From positions 682,001 to 746,000 of the forward strand of contig NZ_JAKFFS010000002.1 of assembly GCF_021502725.1 (NCBI RefSeq): a stretch of 64,000 nt of DNA, read 5' to 3'. Source of the stretch: Dyadobacter sp. CY345. Its GTDB lineage: Bacteria > Bacteroidota > Bacteroidia > Cytophagales > Spirosomataceae. The translations under genes were made by a program, and so were the position numbers. The notes below the pieces were generated by a model that saw only the letters and a list, made by a program, of their open reading frames with translations, was not told where the DNA came from and ran no database searches. Within the stretch, counting starts at the first letter, position 1, and each line of letters starts with the position of its first letter. Positions 42,398 to 52,303 of the stretch are shown here, in pieces.

Positions 42398-43822
42398 TTA
42401 AAGTTCATAGGAGTGTCCCCGCAACGGTATTTCAACCGTCTTATAGCCAAATTCATTAATTTTACCCTGGAAGTCAGTCATGCTCTGATGTTCGCCATGA
42501 ACCAAAAAAACTGCCTTTAATTTTTCCGGATCCTGCATTTTCACAAACCTGATCAAGTCATTCTGATCTCCGTGGCCGCTAAATACGTCAATTTTTTCAA
42601 TATTAGCCAAGACCGGCAGCTTGTTTCCCCGAATCGAAATACTGTCCTGCCCGTTTAAAAGCCTCCATCCCAGCGTACCTTCAGATGCATAGCCGATCAT
42701 CAGAATCGTCGCGTAAGGATTTCCGATGTTAGCTTCTACGTGCTGCTCAACCCTTCCTCCCTGAACCATTCCGGAGGAAGAAATAATGATACAGGGTTCG
42801 TTATAATTAGAAACGGCGCGACTCGCATCCGAACTTTCAAGATAAATCAGATTCTCGAAATCGAAAAGTATATCGTTATCTGCATGGAAGTTTCTGGCTT
42901 CCTTGTTCAATAACCTTACATAACGCTGATAAACTTTGGTGCTGCTATGCGCCAGCGGACTATCCGAAAAGACTTTCAGATTGGGAAATGCGTGATCAGC
43001 GTATATTTTATTTAAAGTAAAAAGTAAGGCCTGGGTCCTTCCGACACTGAATGACGGAATAATCAGTCTGCCGGGAATATCAATGCAAGTCCGTTTGATC
43101 ACGTCAGCAAGCGCTTCTGCGGGCGAGGTTAAATCCTCGTGCAAGCGGTTTCCATAGGTTGATTCACAAATCAGATAATCTACCTGCGGCACCTCCTGTG
43201 GATCGATCAGCAACGGATAATTGCTGCGTCCAATATCGCCTGAAAAGCAGATTTTCTTCTTTTCTCCATTTTCTGTTACTTCTACAACAATATGCGCTGC
43301 ACCAAGCAAGTGTCCGGCCGCGTAAAATGTTATGGCCACATTATCTGAAATCCGGTAACGCTGTCCAAACGATACCGGAACAAAATTATCAAGGGCCTCA
43401 ATGACGTTTTTTTCGACAAAATAATCTCGAGGAACATCCTTCCTTTTGCGGCCTCTTTTTTTGTTGGAAGAACCGTTTTGAGCATTCAATCTTTTTTGGT
43501 GTAAATGCGCTGCATCTTTCAATAACAGTGAAGTAAGCGCCAGGGTAGGCTCTGTACAAACAACTCTGCCCTCAAAACCTTCTTTAAATAAATTTGGAAT
43601 GTTTCCGGAATGGTCAATGTGTGCATGCGTAAGCAGCACTGTATTTATCAAGCTTGCATCAAAAGGGAAAACACTTTTTTGTTCATCATAGCGTGTTCTT
43701 CTGTCTTTTTCATCTAAATCAAAGTCTGAGCCACAGTCAATCAAAATCCGGTAATCGTCTGATTCTAGCAGAAACATACTACCGGTAACTTGTTGGGCGG
43801 CTCCCCAAAATGTCAATTTCAT
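42398..43822 (-). CDS. Metallo-beta-lactamase / beta-CASP ribonuclease-like protein
   Basis: A 474-residue protein of the CPSF-73/beta-CASP family. The metallo-beta-lactamase part has the metal ligands [10 protein letters not shown] (H-x-H-x-D-H) near residue 64, GHLLGAAHI and CFSGDIG. The beta-CASP insert and the C-terminal RMMBL region follow, with SSGMVQGGR and HGEHQSM. Such enzymes are zinc-dependent ribonucleases or exonucleases acting on RNA in the cytoplasm. The ordered spacing is canonical and the frame intact. It precedes accA and may be co-transcribed. Confidence 0.92.
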   Translation of the reverse strand: MKLTFWGAAQQVTGSMFLLESDDYRILIDCGSDFDLDEKDRRTRYDEQKSVFPFDASLINTVLLTHAHIDHSGNIPNLFKEGFEGRVVCTEPTLALTSLLLKDAAHLHQKRLNAQNGSSNKKRGRKRKDVPRDYFVEKNVIEALDNFVPVSFGQRYRISDNVAITFYAAGHLLGAAHIVVEVTENGEKKKICFSGDIGRSNYPLLIDPQEVPQVDYLICESTYGNRLHEDLTSPAEALADVIKRTCIDIPGRLIIPSFSVGRTQALLFTLNKIYADHAFPNLKVFSDSPLAHSSTKVYQRYVRLLNKEARNFHADNDILFDFENLIYLESSDASRAVSNYNEPCIIISSSGMVQGGRVEQHVEANIGNPYATILMIGYASEGTLGWRLLNGQDSISIRGNKLPVLANIEKIDVFSGHGDQNDLIRFVKMQDPEKLKAVFLVHGEHQSMTDFQGKINEFGYKTVEIPLRGHSYEL

Positions 43823-44106
43823 GTTTTATGTAATACTGTGAATATCTATATTGTGATTTCTCCCCAAGAGCGAAAAATCAATATTATTTCGAATCGAAAT
43901 CTTTATTAAAAAGATTAAGTTAAAGTAAAAATGCGAGTAGTAAAATTATGCCTGGTAATAACGGCAATTGTTACGGAATATAATCATCTCAACTTAAACA
44001 TTTAACTGCAAAAGTATCAAAAAAGAGGCGTAGAATTGCCGAACTCTATATAGATTAGCGATAGAATATACAATTATTTTATCTGACCGAGACCAAAGAA
44101 AGATTT

Positions 44107-45579
44107 ATGAAATTAAAATTAACCTTTTTCTGTGTGCTGATTGTGCATATGATCAAAGGACAATCAATTGATAGTTTGGCTCTAACGGTTTTAAGTGATG
44201 CTGTATTGGAACTGCAAGATAGTGAATTGATACGAAATGGAACACTATCGGTTAGTGTAAAAAATACTACCGATAAGAAAACAATTTTTGCAATTAATTC
44301 AGAAAAAACGCTGCCGTCAGCATCCATTCTCAAATTGGTCAGCACAGCGACAATATTAGGGGTATTGGGAGGAGACTTCCGATACCAGACTTTTCTGGAA
44401 CATGACGGTTATTTTAGTAAAGATACTTTGTTCGGAAATATCTATATCCGGGGAACCGGCGACCCTTCTCTCGGAAGCGAAAGGTTCAAAGATTATTTAT
44501 CAAGTACACAGTTGGTTGCTCGCTGGACCGCGGCCATACAAAAAGCTGGTATCAAAGTTATTAAAGGAGATATCATCCCGGATGCATCTTATTTTGATAA
44601 AAATACCTTGGCAGACACCTGGGTTTGGGGTGATCTTGGAAACTACTACGGTGCAGGTGTTTCAGGACTTAATTTTAATGATAACCAGTATCTTATTAAG
44701 TTTAAACCGGGAATAGGTGAAGGAGATCTTTCAACTTTTATGGGTATTGAGCCTGACATACCTTACTTGGTTTTCAACAATTTGGTGACCACAGGAGAAA
44801 GAGGTTCGGGTGACAAAACCATTGTTTACGGAAATCCGCTAAGCAAGAATGTGATACTGACAGGAACTGTTCCGAGAGGCGTGCCGACTTTTTCAGTAAA
44901 AGGGTCAATTCCTGATCCGGCAGTCTATGCAGCATACGCATTAAAACAAAATCTGTCTGCGACGGTGAGGGTCATTACAGAAATACCAACATTGAAAAGC
45001 TCCGGCATACTGACCCCATTGAGTCCGAAGAAAATTCTGGACGAATATAAGTCACCTCCGTTGCGTGAAATCTGTCAGCAGACAAATTTTTGGAGTGTCA
45101 ATTTGTACGCGGATGCTTTTCTAAAAAAAGCGGGGAAAACTCTGGAAGGAAAGTCTGAATATGATGACGCAGCAAAAGCAATGACAAATTATTGGTGGAA
45201 CAAAAAGGCTGACGTGACTGGTTTTTTTATCAAAGATGGAAGTGGGCTCTCGCCATCAGGTTCCGTGACGACAAACAATATGACCGACATTCTAAGTCTG
45301 GCGACCAAAGAATCTTCGTATGCTGATTTTTATAAAAGTATAGCGATTTTAGGTGTTAATGGAACAGTTCGGAATTTGGGTAAGGGAACCAGGGCTGCCG
45401 GGAACATAAGAGCAAAAAGCGGCTCCATAGGCGGTACAAGAGCTTATGCCGGTTACGTTACTGCAAAATCCGGAGCGGTGTTGAGTTTTGCAATCATTGC
45501 TAACAAATATCAACAGGAAAGCAGCAGGCTGGTTTCTGACGAGCTGGTCAGAATTATGACACTTCTTGCGCAACTATGA
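44107..45579 (+). CDS. dacB: D-alanyl-D-alanine carboxypeptidase/endopeptidase (PBP4 type)
   Basis: A 490-residue exported penicillin-binding protein of the S13 (DacB/PBP4) family, with an N-terminal signal peptide (LTFFCVLIVHMIKGQS). Catalytic motifs appear in order: SxxK as ASILK near residue 75, SxN as SVNLYAD near 329, and KTG-type KSGSIGGTRAYAG near 436. A long insert between SxxK and SxN carries the typical LTGTVPRGVP. It cleaves D-Ala-D-Ala peptide bonds and cross-links in peptidoglycan in the periplasm. It is followed 15 bases later by a GNAT gene. Confidence 0.93.
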   Translation: MKLKLTFFCVLIVHMIKGQSIDSLALTVLSDAVLELQDSELIRNGTLSVSVKNTTDKKTIFAINSEKTLPSASILKLVSTATILGVLGGDFRYQTFLEHDGYFSKDTLFGNIYIRGTGDPSLGSERFKDYLSSTQLVARWTAAIQKAGIKVIKGDIIPDASYFDKNTLADTWVWGDLGNYYGAGVSGLNFNDNQYLIKFKPGIGEGDLSTFMGIEPDIPYLVFNNLVTTGERGSGDKTIVYGNPLSKNVILTGTVPRGVPTFSVKGSIPDPAVYAAYALKQNLSATVRVITEIPTLKSSGILTPLSPKKILDEYKSPPLREICQQTNFWSVNLYADAFLKKAGKTLEGKSEYDDAAKAMTNYWWNKKADVTGFFIKDGSGLSPSGSVTTNNMTDILSLATKESSYADFYKSIAILGVNGTVRNLGKGTRAAGNIRAKSGSIGGTRAYAGYVTAKSGAVLSFAIIANKYQQESSRLVSDELVRIMTLLAQL

Positions 45580-45594
45580 TCAAACACGATATTA

Positions 45595-46005
45595 ATGGGT
45601 ATTGAAATCAAAAAAGTGTCAGTAATTGATATTCTGCCAATCCGGCATAAAGTACTTTGGCCTGACAAACCGTTCGAATTTGTTAAAGTGAATGGAGATG
45701 AAGAAGGGATTCATTTCGGACTTTATGAAGATAATATTCTGGTGACGATTATCTCCTTATTTGCGGAAGGTAGCAGTATGCGGTTCAGGAAGTTTGCTAC
45801 GCTGCAAGAATATCAAAATCGCGGACTGGGCAAAATGATGATTTTGAAAGCAATTAAATATGCCAAAGAAAGTGGCTTCGAAAGATTGTGGTGCGACGCA
45901 AGAACGGACGCGTTGAATTTTTACGAAAGGGTAGGATTTAAAAAGATCTCTGAGCCTTTCTACAAAGAAGAAATTGAATATTATAAAATTGAAAAGTTAC
46001 TTTAA
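45595..46005 (+). CDS. GNAT family N-acetyltransferase
   Basis: A 136-residue acetyltransferase. Motif A, the acetyl-CoA pyrophosphate loop, is QEYQNRGLGKMMILKAIKYA near residues 75-94 (R/Q-x-x-G-x-G), and motif B is FYERVGFKKISEPF near 113-126. The N-terminus is short and beta-rich. The substrate is unknown; these enzymes acetylate amines of small molecules or proteins. It is coupled to dacB by 15 bases and probably transcribed with it. A perfect bidirectional terminator ends the unit. Confidence 0.9.
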   Translation: MGIEIKKVSVIDILPIRHKVLWPDKPFEFVKVNGDEEGIHFGLYEDNILVTIISLFAEGSSMRFRKFATLQEYQNRGLGKMMILKAIKYAKESGFERLWCDARTDALNFYERVGFKKISEPFYKEEIEYYKIEKLL

Positions 46006-46043
46006 GATTAGAAAGCGGCTGAAAAATCTACCGCTTTCTAATC
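46006..46043. terminator. Perfect bidirectional terminator between GNAT and hslV
   Basis: GATTAGAAAGCGG (46006-46018) pairs with CCGCTTTCTAATC (46031-46043), a 13-bp perfect stem with a 12-base loop. Convergent genes end on either side (GNAT stop at 46005, hslV stop at 46048), so it serves both. Confidence 0.85.
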
Positions 46044-46047
46044 GATA

Positions 46048-46590
46048 TTATTGAACAACTTTTTCAATAACAAGATTGTGGTTTGTATAGATACAAAGAT
46101 CTGCTGCAACTGTTAATCCTTCACGAACCATTTCTTCCGCTGTCAGATGCGTGGCATGTTTTTTCAAAGCCTGTGCTGCTGACAAAGCAAAGTTTCCGCC
46201 AGAGCCAATTGCTGCGATTCCATTTTCAGGTTCCAATACGTCACCTGTTCCGGAAATGACAAGAATCTCATCTTTATTGGCTGTGATCATCATAGCTTCC
46301 AACTTACGTAAATAACGATCCGTACGCCAATCCTTTGCAAGCTCGATAGCCGCACGTTTCATATTGCCTCCGTAAGCATTAAGCTTTTCTTCAAAGCGTT
46401 CCAGAAGTGTAAAAGCATCAGCCGTTGATCCCGCAAAACCAACGAGAATTTTACCGCCCATCAGTGTCCTGATCTTTTTTACGTTGCTTTTCGCGACTGT
46501 ATTACCCATCGTCGCCTGTCCGTCAGCACCCAGTGAAACGGTGCCATTGTGTAGTACGCCAAGGACGGTGGTTGCATGTATTTTTTCCAT
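46048..46590 (-). CDS. hslV: ATP-dependent protease proteolytic subunit HslV
   Basis: A 180-residue T1 threonine protease. The short propeptide MEKIHA precedes the catalytic [10 protein letters not shown], and [14 protein letters not shown] and [15 protein letters not shown] are standard HslV features. It forms a twelve-subunit chamber and works with HslU ATPase to degrade unfolded proteins. The hslU gene is not adjacent or within the window, unlike the usual hslVU operon. The gene is intact, with a terminator on the upstream side belonging to the coiled-coil gene. Confidence 0.96.
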   Translation of the reverse strand: MEKIHATTVLGVLHNGTVSLGADGQATMGNTVAKSNVKKIRTLMGGKILVGFAGSTADAFTLLERFEEKLNAYGGNMKRAAIELAKDWRTDRYLRKLEAMMITANKDEILVISGTGDVLEPENGIAAIGSGGNFALSAAQALKKHATHLTAEEMVREGLTVAADLCIYTNHNLVIEKVVQ

Positions 46591-46653
46591 AGTGTAATTG
46601 TGGATTCTAAATGATATCTGCTAAAAGCGCAGAAATTTAATCTGTCATTAAAA

Positions 46654-46687
46654 CAAAAGTGCCAGGCTATAAAACCTGACACTTTTG
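46654..46687 (-). terminator. Intrinsic terminator after the coiled-coil gene
   Basis: CAAAAGTG-C-CAGG (46654-46666) pairs with CCTG-A-CACTTTTG (46675-46687), 12 bp with one mismatch and an 8-base loop. It lies 40 bases past the stop of the minus-strand coiled-coil gene and is followed on that strand by a T-rich run. Confidence 0.7.
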
Positions 46688-46726
46688 ACATTATTGTATT
46701 TTAAGAACTGAAATCATTTCGAAAAA

Positions 46727-47182
46727 CTAGTTTTTGTTTTTCAGGAGTGTTAAAATGGATTCCTGGATAAGTTTGATTTCCTGCTGAGTATTTTCATTTT
46801 CAACGAATCTTCTCTTTATCTCATCAAAATTATTATCCATTTTGTCCAGCCTTCCATCGATTCCGTCAAATTTTTGATCAATCCGATCAAATTTTTGATC
46901 TATCTGATCAAACTTTCCATCAATTCGATCAAATCGTTTATCCATCTCATCAATTTTGTTGTTTAACAATAACTGATTTTCCAGAAGAAAGGAAATATTT
47001 TCACTATGCTTGACTAAAATATCAGTATGCTTGTCCAGTTTTTCAGAATTTCTTTTCATGGAAATTCTAAGTTCAGTAACATCCTCAGAAACCTTATCAA
47101 CTTTCAATGCGGTTTCATCCAGCTTAATGAGCATTTCAGCAATAAGCGGTTCTATCTGATTTAAACGGTCTCCTGATTTCAT
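46727..47182 (-). CDS. Coiled-coil protein with 7-residue tandem repeats
   Basis: A 151-residue, fully helical coiled-coil protein. Residues ~80-115 are a tandem array of KFDxID units (RFDRIDGKFDQIDQKFDRID, then QKFDGIDGRLDKMD), which reflects 21-bp imperfect DNA repeats (about 46846-46940). The flanks SEDVTELRISMKRNSEKLD and ENISFLLENQLLLNNKIDEM are normal heptads. It resembles DUF1640 / T4-fibritin-like coils but I do not assign a family. A structural or scaffolding role is likely, and unit number may vary between strains. Transcribed alone toward hslV. Confidence 0.75.
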   Translation of the reverse strand: MKSGDRLNQIEPLIAEMLIKLDETALKVDKVSEDVTELRISMKRNSEKLDKHTDILVKHSENISFLLENQLLLNNKIDEMDKRFDRIDGKFDQIDQKFDRIDQKFDGIDGRLDKMDNNFDEIKRRFVENENTQQEIKLIQESILTLLKNKN

Positions 47183-47211
47183 ATTTAGTGTGTGTGTTTG
47201 TAATTACAACA

Positions 47212-48906
47212 TTATACCAACATGCTCATCGGCTCTTCCAATAGCTTTTTCACAGTGTTCAGGAACTGAGCAGCAAGTGCTCCGTCCACAACGCGGTGAT
47301 CAGCAGAAAGTGTAACCTTCATAATGTTGGTTGGGTATACCGTTCCGTCTTCTTTGAAAGCCGCAACTTTTTTGATACCACCAATCGCCAAAATGCAGGA
47401 ATCTGGTGGGTTAATGATGGCTGTAAATTCATCTACACCAAACATACCCAAGTTAGAAATCGAGAAAGTATTTCCTTCCCAATCCTTTGGCTGCAATTTT
47501 TTATCTTTTGCTTTACCGGCAAAATCCTTTACTTCCGCCGAAATAGTAGAAAGATTTTTCTTGTCGGCATCACGGATTACAGGAACCAAAAGTCCTTCGT
47601 CAACCGCAACGGCAACACCGATATTTACATAATTGTATTTTCTGATTTTGTCTCCCAACCATGCAGAGTTAACCGCAGGATGTTGTTTCAAGGCAATCGC
47701 ACAAGCTTTGATCACGAAGTCATTAAACGAGATTTTAGCAGGGCTAACTTCATTCAATTGAGGACGTAATGCCATCGCTTTGTCCATCACGATTTCCATG
47801 GTTACATAGAAATGCGGTGCAGTGAACAAACTATCGCTCAAACGACGTGCAATCGTTTTACGCATTTGAGAAATTGGCGTATCAACGAAATCTCCGTTTG
47901 CAGGTGCAGCAACTGGTTGTGCTTCTGGTTTCGCAGCAGGTGCTGGTTCAGCAGCTTTTGCAGGCGTAGCTTCTGTTTTAGCAGCCGGTTTAAATTCATC
48001 AACATCACGTTTCACGATACGGCCATTATCGCCACTTCCTGAAACCTGATCGATGTTGATTCCTTTTTCTTCTGCCAAACGACGTGCTAGCGGAGAGGCC
48101 TTAATGCGTTCTCCTGAATCTGCAACTGATGTAGTTTTATCGGCTTCTGCAGGAGCACCAGCTTCTTCCGTTTTGGCAGCAGGAGCCGCCGCTTCAGAAG
48201 CATCCACTCCGGGTTCTGCTTCTCCGTTTTCACGGGCAAGCAAAGCTTCAACGTTAGATCCTTCTTCGCCAATTACAGCAATAATTCCGTCAACCGGAAC
48301 TGCTTCGCCTTCTTTGATACCTACATAAAGCAAAGTACCATCTTCGTATGCTTCAAGTTCCATGGTGGCTTTGTCGGTTTCGACTTCCGCCAGAATGTCT
48401 CCTGATTTTACTTTATCTCCAACTTTTTTCTGCCATGAAACCAAAGTTCCTTCTTCCATCGTATCGCTCATTTTAGGCATACGAACCACGGCAGCATTGA
48501 TTTTTTCATTAGATTTTGCGGCAGGTGCAGCCGGTGCTTTTTCAGCGGTCGGTGTTGCAGTTTCAACTGCTGCTTCTGGTTTAGCTTCTTCTTTCGGAGC
48601 TTCTGCTTTACCATTACTTGCAGCACCATTTCCACCACCTTCTTCCAGTAATGATTTATAATCTTCACCTTGCTCACCTACAATGGCCATTACGCCGTCA
48701 ATAGGAACAGCATCGCCTTTTTTAACGCCTATATAAAGAAGAGTACCATCATAATACGATTCAAGATCCATAGTAGCTTTGTCGGTCTCGACTTCCGCTA
48801 TAATTTCACCGGATTTGATTACATCACCAACTTGTTTGTGCCATTCTGCAATAACACCTTCTTCCATGGTGTCGCTCATCTTGGGCATACGGATTACTTC
48901 TGCCAT
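47212..48906 (-). CDS. Pyruvate dehydrogenase E2 (dihydrolipoamide acetyltransferase), two lipoyl domains
   Basis: A 564-residue E2. Two lipoyl domains carry the lipoylated Lys in ETDKATMDLESYYDGTLLYI near residue 43 and ETDKATMELEAYEDGTLLYV near 182, joined by Ala/Pro/Glu-rich linkers. A peripheral subunit-binding domain (ASPLARRLAEEKGINIDQVS, near 270-305) and the acetyltransferase catalytic domain (~330-564) with DHRVVDGALAAQFLN near 535 follow. It transfers acetyl groups from E1 to CoA in the pyruvate dehydrogenase complex. No E1 or E3 gene is adjacent. The name pdhC is a common synonym; length fits a two-lipoyl E2. Confidence 0.95.
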   Translation of the reverse strand: MAEVIRMPKMSDTMEEGVIAEWHKQVGDVIKSGEIIAEVETDKATMDLESYYDGTLLYIGVKKGDAVPIDGVMAIVGEQGEDYKSLLEEGGGNGAASNGKAEAPKEEAKPEAAVETATPTAEKAPAAPAAKSNEKINAAVVRMPKMSDTMEEGTLVSWQKKVGDKVKSGDILAEVETDKATMELEAYEDGTLLYVGIKEGEAVPVDGIIAVIGEEGSNVEALLARENGEAEPGVDASEAAAPAAKTEEAGAPAEADKTTSVADSGERIKASPLARRLAEEKGINIDQVSGSGDNGRIVKRDVDEFKPAAKTEATPAKAAEPAPAAKPEAQPVAAPANGDFVDTPISQMRKTIARRLSDSLFTAPHFYVTMEIVMDKAMALRPQLNEVSPAKISFNDFVIKACAIALKQHPAVNSAWLGDKIRKYNYVNIGVAVAVDEGLLVPVIRDADKKNLSTISAEVKDFAGKAKDKKLQPKDWEGNTFSISNLGMFGVDEFTAIINPPDSCILAIGGIKKVAAFKEDGTVYPTNIMKVTLSADHRVVDGALAAQFLNTVKKLLEEPMSMLV

Positions 48907-49023
48907 ATCGGTATTTGTCGTATTTTAGTTTCTTGGGTATTACAAATAGATTTGAGTCAAATTTACAACAAAAGGCTTACGAAGCACTTTCTTTTGTTAT
49001 TAAATTATAACGCTGCTTTCGAT

Positions 49024-50811
49024 TTAATTAATCTTCAATACAGCCATAAATGCTTCCTGTGGAATTTCTACATTACCAACCTGACGCATACGTTTCTTAC
49101 CTTTTTTCTGTTTTTCAAGCAGTTTACGCTTACGGGAAATATCACCACCATAACATTTTGCCAATACGTCTTTACGCATCGCCTTCACTGTTTCACGGGC
49201 GATAATCTTCTGGCCAATAGCAGCCTGGATCGCGATCTCAAACATTTGACGGGGAATCAGTTCACGCAATTTCTCGCAGAGTTTTTTACCCCATTCGTAT
49301 GCTTTTGTTCTGTGAACTATGGCCGACAAAGCATCAACCGGTTCGCCGTTAAGCATTACGTCGAGTTTCACCATGTCAGATTCTTCATAACCAGCCAGGT
49401 CATAATCCAGCGACGCATAACCTTTTGAAATCGTTTTCAGTTTGTCAAAAAAGTCAAACACAACTTCGGCAAGAGGTAATCTGAATTGTAGTTCAACGCG
49501 TTCGGCAGTCAGATAAACCTGATTTTTCAACATGCCACGCTTATCCATACAAAGTGTAAGGATCGGGCCGATGTAATCAGATTTTGTGATAATCTGCGCG
49601 TTGATATAAGGTTCTTCAATCCAGTTGATAAGGTTCGGTTCCGGCATTTCTGACGGAGCGCTGATATTGATCAACTGGTCTTTTGTATTGGTTATCCTAA
49701 ACTGAACCGAAGGAACTGTTGTGATAACTGTCATATCAAATTCGCGTTCCAGACGTTCCTGAACGATTTCCATGTGCAGCATACCAAGGAATCCGCAGCG
49801 GAAACCAAAACCAAGTGCCGCAGATGTTTCAGGTTCCCAAACCAAAGCGGCATCGTTCAGCTGAAGTTTTTCCATCGCATCACGAAGTTCTTCAAATTCG
49901 GTGGTATCAACCGGATAAATACCTGCAAAAACCATTGGTTTTACTTCCGAGAAACCAACGATGGATTCAGATGCCTGGCGGTGCAAATGCGTGATCGTAT
50001 CACCAACTTTTACTTCTTTGGCCACTTTGATACCCGAAATCAGATAACCTACGTCACCGCATTCAACAACTTGTTTTGGTATTTGAACAAGACCAAGTGT
50101 ACCAATTTCATCGGCAAAATATTCTTTGCCGGTGTTCATGAATTTTACCTTATCGCCTTTTTTGATACTTCCGTTTTTTATACGGAAAATAACTTCAATA
50201 CCACGGTAGGAGTTGAAAACGGAGTCAAAGATAAGTGCCTGCAAAGGAGCTTCCGGATCACCTACCGGCGCAGGAACCCTTTCAATGATAGCATCAAGAA
50301 TTTCTTTGATACCAATTCCTTCTTTTCCGCTGGCCGGAATGATATCATCACGTTCGCAACCCAGCAGGTCAACCATTTCATCCTTGATTTCCTCAGGTCT
50401 TGCGCCTGGTAAATCCACTTTATTAAGTACCGGGATGATGGTAAGATTATGATTTATAGCAAGATATAAATTTGAAATTGTCTGCGCTTCTGTTCCTTGT
50501 GAGGCATCTACAAGCAATAATGCACCTTCACAGGCAGCAATCGAACGGGAAACTTCATAAGAAAAATCGACGTGTCCCGGCGTATCAATCAGGTTCAGTG
50601 TGTATTCTTCCCCTTGGTAAAGATAAGTCATCTGGATTGCGTGGCTCTTGATCGTGATGCCGCGTTCGCGTTCCAGATCCATATTGTCAAGGAGCTGCGC
50701 CTGCATGTCGCGGTTGGATACCGTTTTGGTAAATTCCAACAGACGATCTGCCAGCGTACTTTTTCCGTGGTCAATATGGGCAATAATGCAAAAATTACGA
50801 ATGTTCTTCAT
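49024..50811 (-). CDS. lepA: Elongation factor 4 (LepA)
   Basis: A translational GTPase of 595 residues when started at ATG 50811 ([20 protein letters not shown]); an upstream Met in the same frame (50835) adds eight non-conserved residues and is rejected. G1 is [10 protein letters not shown]3 is DTPGHVDF and G4 is NKVDLPGA; the LepA-specific C-terminus ends [20 protein letters not shown]. It back-translocates or rescues stalled ribosomes. It is intact, of standard length, and lies between the E2 gene and the DUF819 gene on the same strand. Confidence 0.97.
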   Translation of the reverse strand: MKNIRNFCIIAHIDHGKSTLADRLLEFTKTVSNRDMQAQLLDNMDLERERGITIKSHAIQMTYLYQGEEYTLNLIDTPGHVDFSYEVSRSIAACEGALLLVDASQGTEAQTISNLYLAINHNLTIIPVLNKVDLPGARPEEIKDEMVDLLGCERDDIIPASGKEGIGIKEILDAIIERVPAPVGDPEAPLQALIFDSVFNSYRGIEVIFRIKNGSIKKGDKVKFMNTGKEYFADEIGTLGLVQIPKQVVECGDVGYLISGIKVAKEVKVGDTITHLHRQASESIVGFSEVKPMVFAGIYPVDTTEFEELRDAMEKLQLNDAALVWEPETSAALGFGFRCGFLGMLHMEIVQERLEREFDMTVITTVPSVQFRITNTKDQLINISAPSEMPEPNLINWIEEPYINAQIITKSDYIGPILTLCMDKRGMLKNQVYLTAERVELQFRLPLAEVVFDFFDKLKTISKGYASLDYDLAGYEESDMVKLDVMLNGEPVDALSAIVHRTKAYEWGKKLCEKLRELIPRQMFEIAIQAAIGQKIIARETVKAMRKDVLAKCYGGDISRKRKLLEKQKKGKKRMRQVGNVEIPQEAFMAVLKIN

Positions 50812-50860
50812 GAAAATAATTATATAGGCCGACAAAATTACATGCCTAAACTTTCAAATC

Positions 50861-52096
50861 CTACATTTCACTTATCCACTGCATCATAAGTGCCGAAAGA
50901 TAACCCCCGTAGGTACCTATGGCATAACCAAGAATTGCCAATAAAATCCCTACGGATGCCAGTGAAGGATGAAAAGCTGCCGCAACCACCGATGCGGACG
51001 CGGAACCGCCCACATTAGCCTGACTGGAAACAGCGAGAAAGAAGTATGGAATTTTTAATAATCGCGCTACTAAAATAATTAAACCTGCATGAATCATCAT
51101 CCAGATTAAACCAATGGCAAAAAGTCCGGGATTATTAGCAACCGATCCCAAATCCATCTGCATACCGATGGTTGCCACTAAAATGTAAAGAAATACACTT
51201 CCCAATTTTGATGCACCAACATTTTCCAGTTTTCGTAAAGGCGTAAAGGATAGAATAATTCCGATTAGTGTCACCAATCCGGTTATCCAGAAAAAGCTGG
51301 ACGTGAGACTGTATTTTTCCAAAGACGGATAATTCGTGCTTAAATAAGGTGTAATTATTTCTGCCAGAAAATGAGCAATTCCGGTAGCACCCAAACCGAC
51401 AGCAGCCAGATATATAAAGTCTTTTGTTGCCGGAATTTTCTGGTTATTCTGTTGATAAGCTTCGAGATGATTTTTAATTTCATCAATCCCACTGCTATCA
51501 GCTTTCAGAAATCGATCTATTTTTGTCGCAAAACCTGCACCATATATTAAAACCGCCATCCATAATTCGGCTGTGATAACATCAACGGCAACAATTTGAG
51601 AGAATAATCTGTCACTTGGTTTAAAAACTTCACGTAAAGCAGTCTGATTGGCACCGCCGCCGATCCAGCTTCCGGCAATGGTTGCCAATCCTCGCCAAAT
51701 GGCATCAGGGCCTTCTCCGGCAACTGTTTCAGGACTTATTTTTCCAACAATAAAAAGGGCGATAGGACCTCCAATGATTATTCCAAAAGATCCTACAAGC
51801 ATCATAATAATTGCTGGCGGACCAAGTTTCGACAACGCTTTCCAATCCATTCCCAGCGTGAAAAGTACAAGACACGCTGGAAGCAGATATCTTGAAACAA
51901 CCGGATATAGCTGAGATTCGGCTCCATTGATTATCCCAAACGAATTCAGTAAACCAGGAATGAAGTAGCAAAGAAGCAACGGCGGGAAAATGCTGTAAAA
52001 TCGTTGCCATCCTTTTTGCGGTAATGAAGCCGTGTAAAATACCATGGCTAAAATCACCATTAACAGGCCTAAAACTGTTGCGTCATTTTGCAGCAT
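50861..52096 (-). CDS. DUF819 family membrane protein
   Basis: A polytopic membrane protein of 411 residues from the ATG at 52096 (MLQNDATVLGLLMVILAMVF). An upstream in-frame Met at 52153 would add 19 polar residues not seen in relatives. About ten helices are visible, with GSWIGGGANQTALREVF and a QANVGGSASASVVAAAFHP motif typical of DUF819 (YjcL-like) proteins. Members are putative transporters distantly related to branched transport folds. Substrate unknown. It lies upstream of lepA on the same strand, 49 bases away. Confidence 0.88.
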   Translation of the reverse strand: MLQNDATVLGLLMVILAMVFYTASLPQKGWQRFYSIFPPLLLCYFIPGLLNSFGIINGAESQLYPVVSRYLLPACLVLFTLGMDWKALSKLGPPAIIMMLVGSFGIIIGGPIALFIVGKISPETVAGEGPDAIWRGLATIAGSWIGGGANQTALREVFKPSDRLFSQIVAVDVITAELWMAVLIYGAGFATKIDRFLKADSSGIDEIKNHLEAYQQNNQKIPATKDFIYLAAVGLGATGIAHFLAEIITPYLSTNYPSLEKYSLTSSFFWITGLVTLIGIILSFTPLRKLENVGASKLGSVFLYILVATIGMQMDLGSVANNPGLFAIGLIWMMIHAGLIILVARLLKIPYFFLAVSSQANVGGSASASVVAAAFHPSLASVGILLAILGYAIGTYGGYLSALMMQWISEM

Positions 52097-52303
52097 GTAG
52101 TTAATTTTCAGGGTATGTAAGTAATTGAGTTTCCCAAATATATCAAAATTCAATTCCGACGAAGCAAAATAATACGAACTGATATGTAAAGATGTTCTAT
52201 TCAGCAGAGATTGGTTGTAGCGAGGAATTTCACCTAATGATATATTGTCATTATCTACAAATATTCAGAGTAAATCGAGTGGTTTAATGGGTTTTATAAC
52301 AAA

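Noticed and set aside
47296..48661. Several long plus-strand frames opposite the E2 gene
   Set aside because: They are antisense shadows caused by the Ala/Pro/Glu-rich linkers and lipoyl repeats of the E2 gene.
50812..50835. Eight-residue N-terminal extension of LepA
   Set aside because: LepA proteins begin at MKNIRNF; the extra residues are hydrophobic and not conserved.
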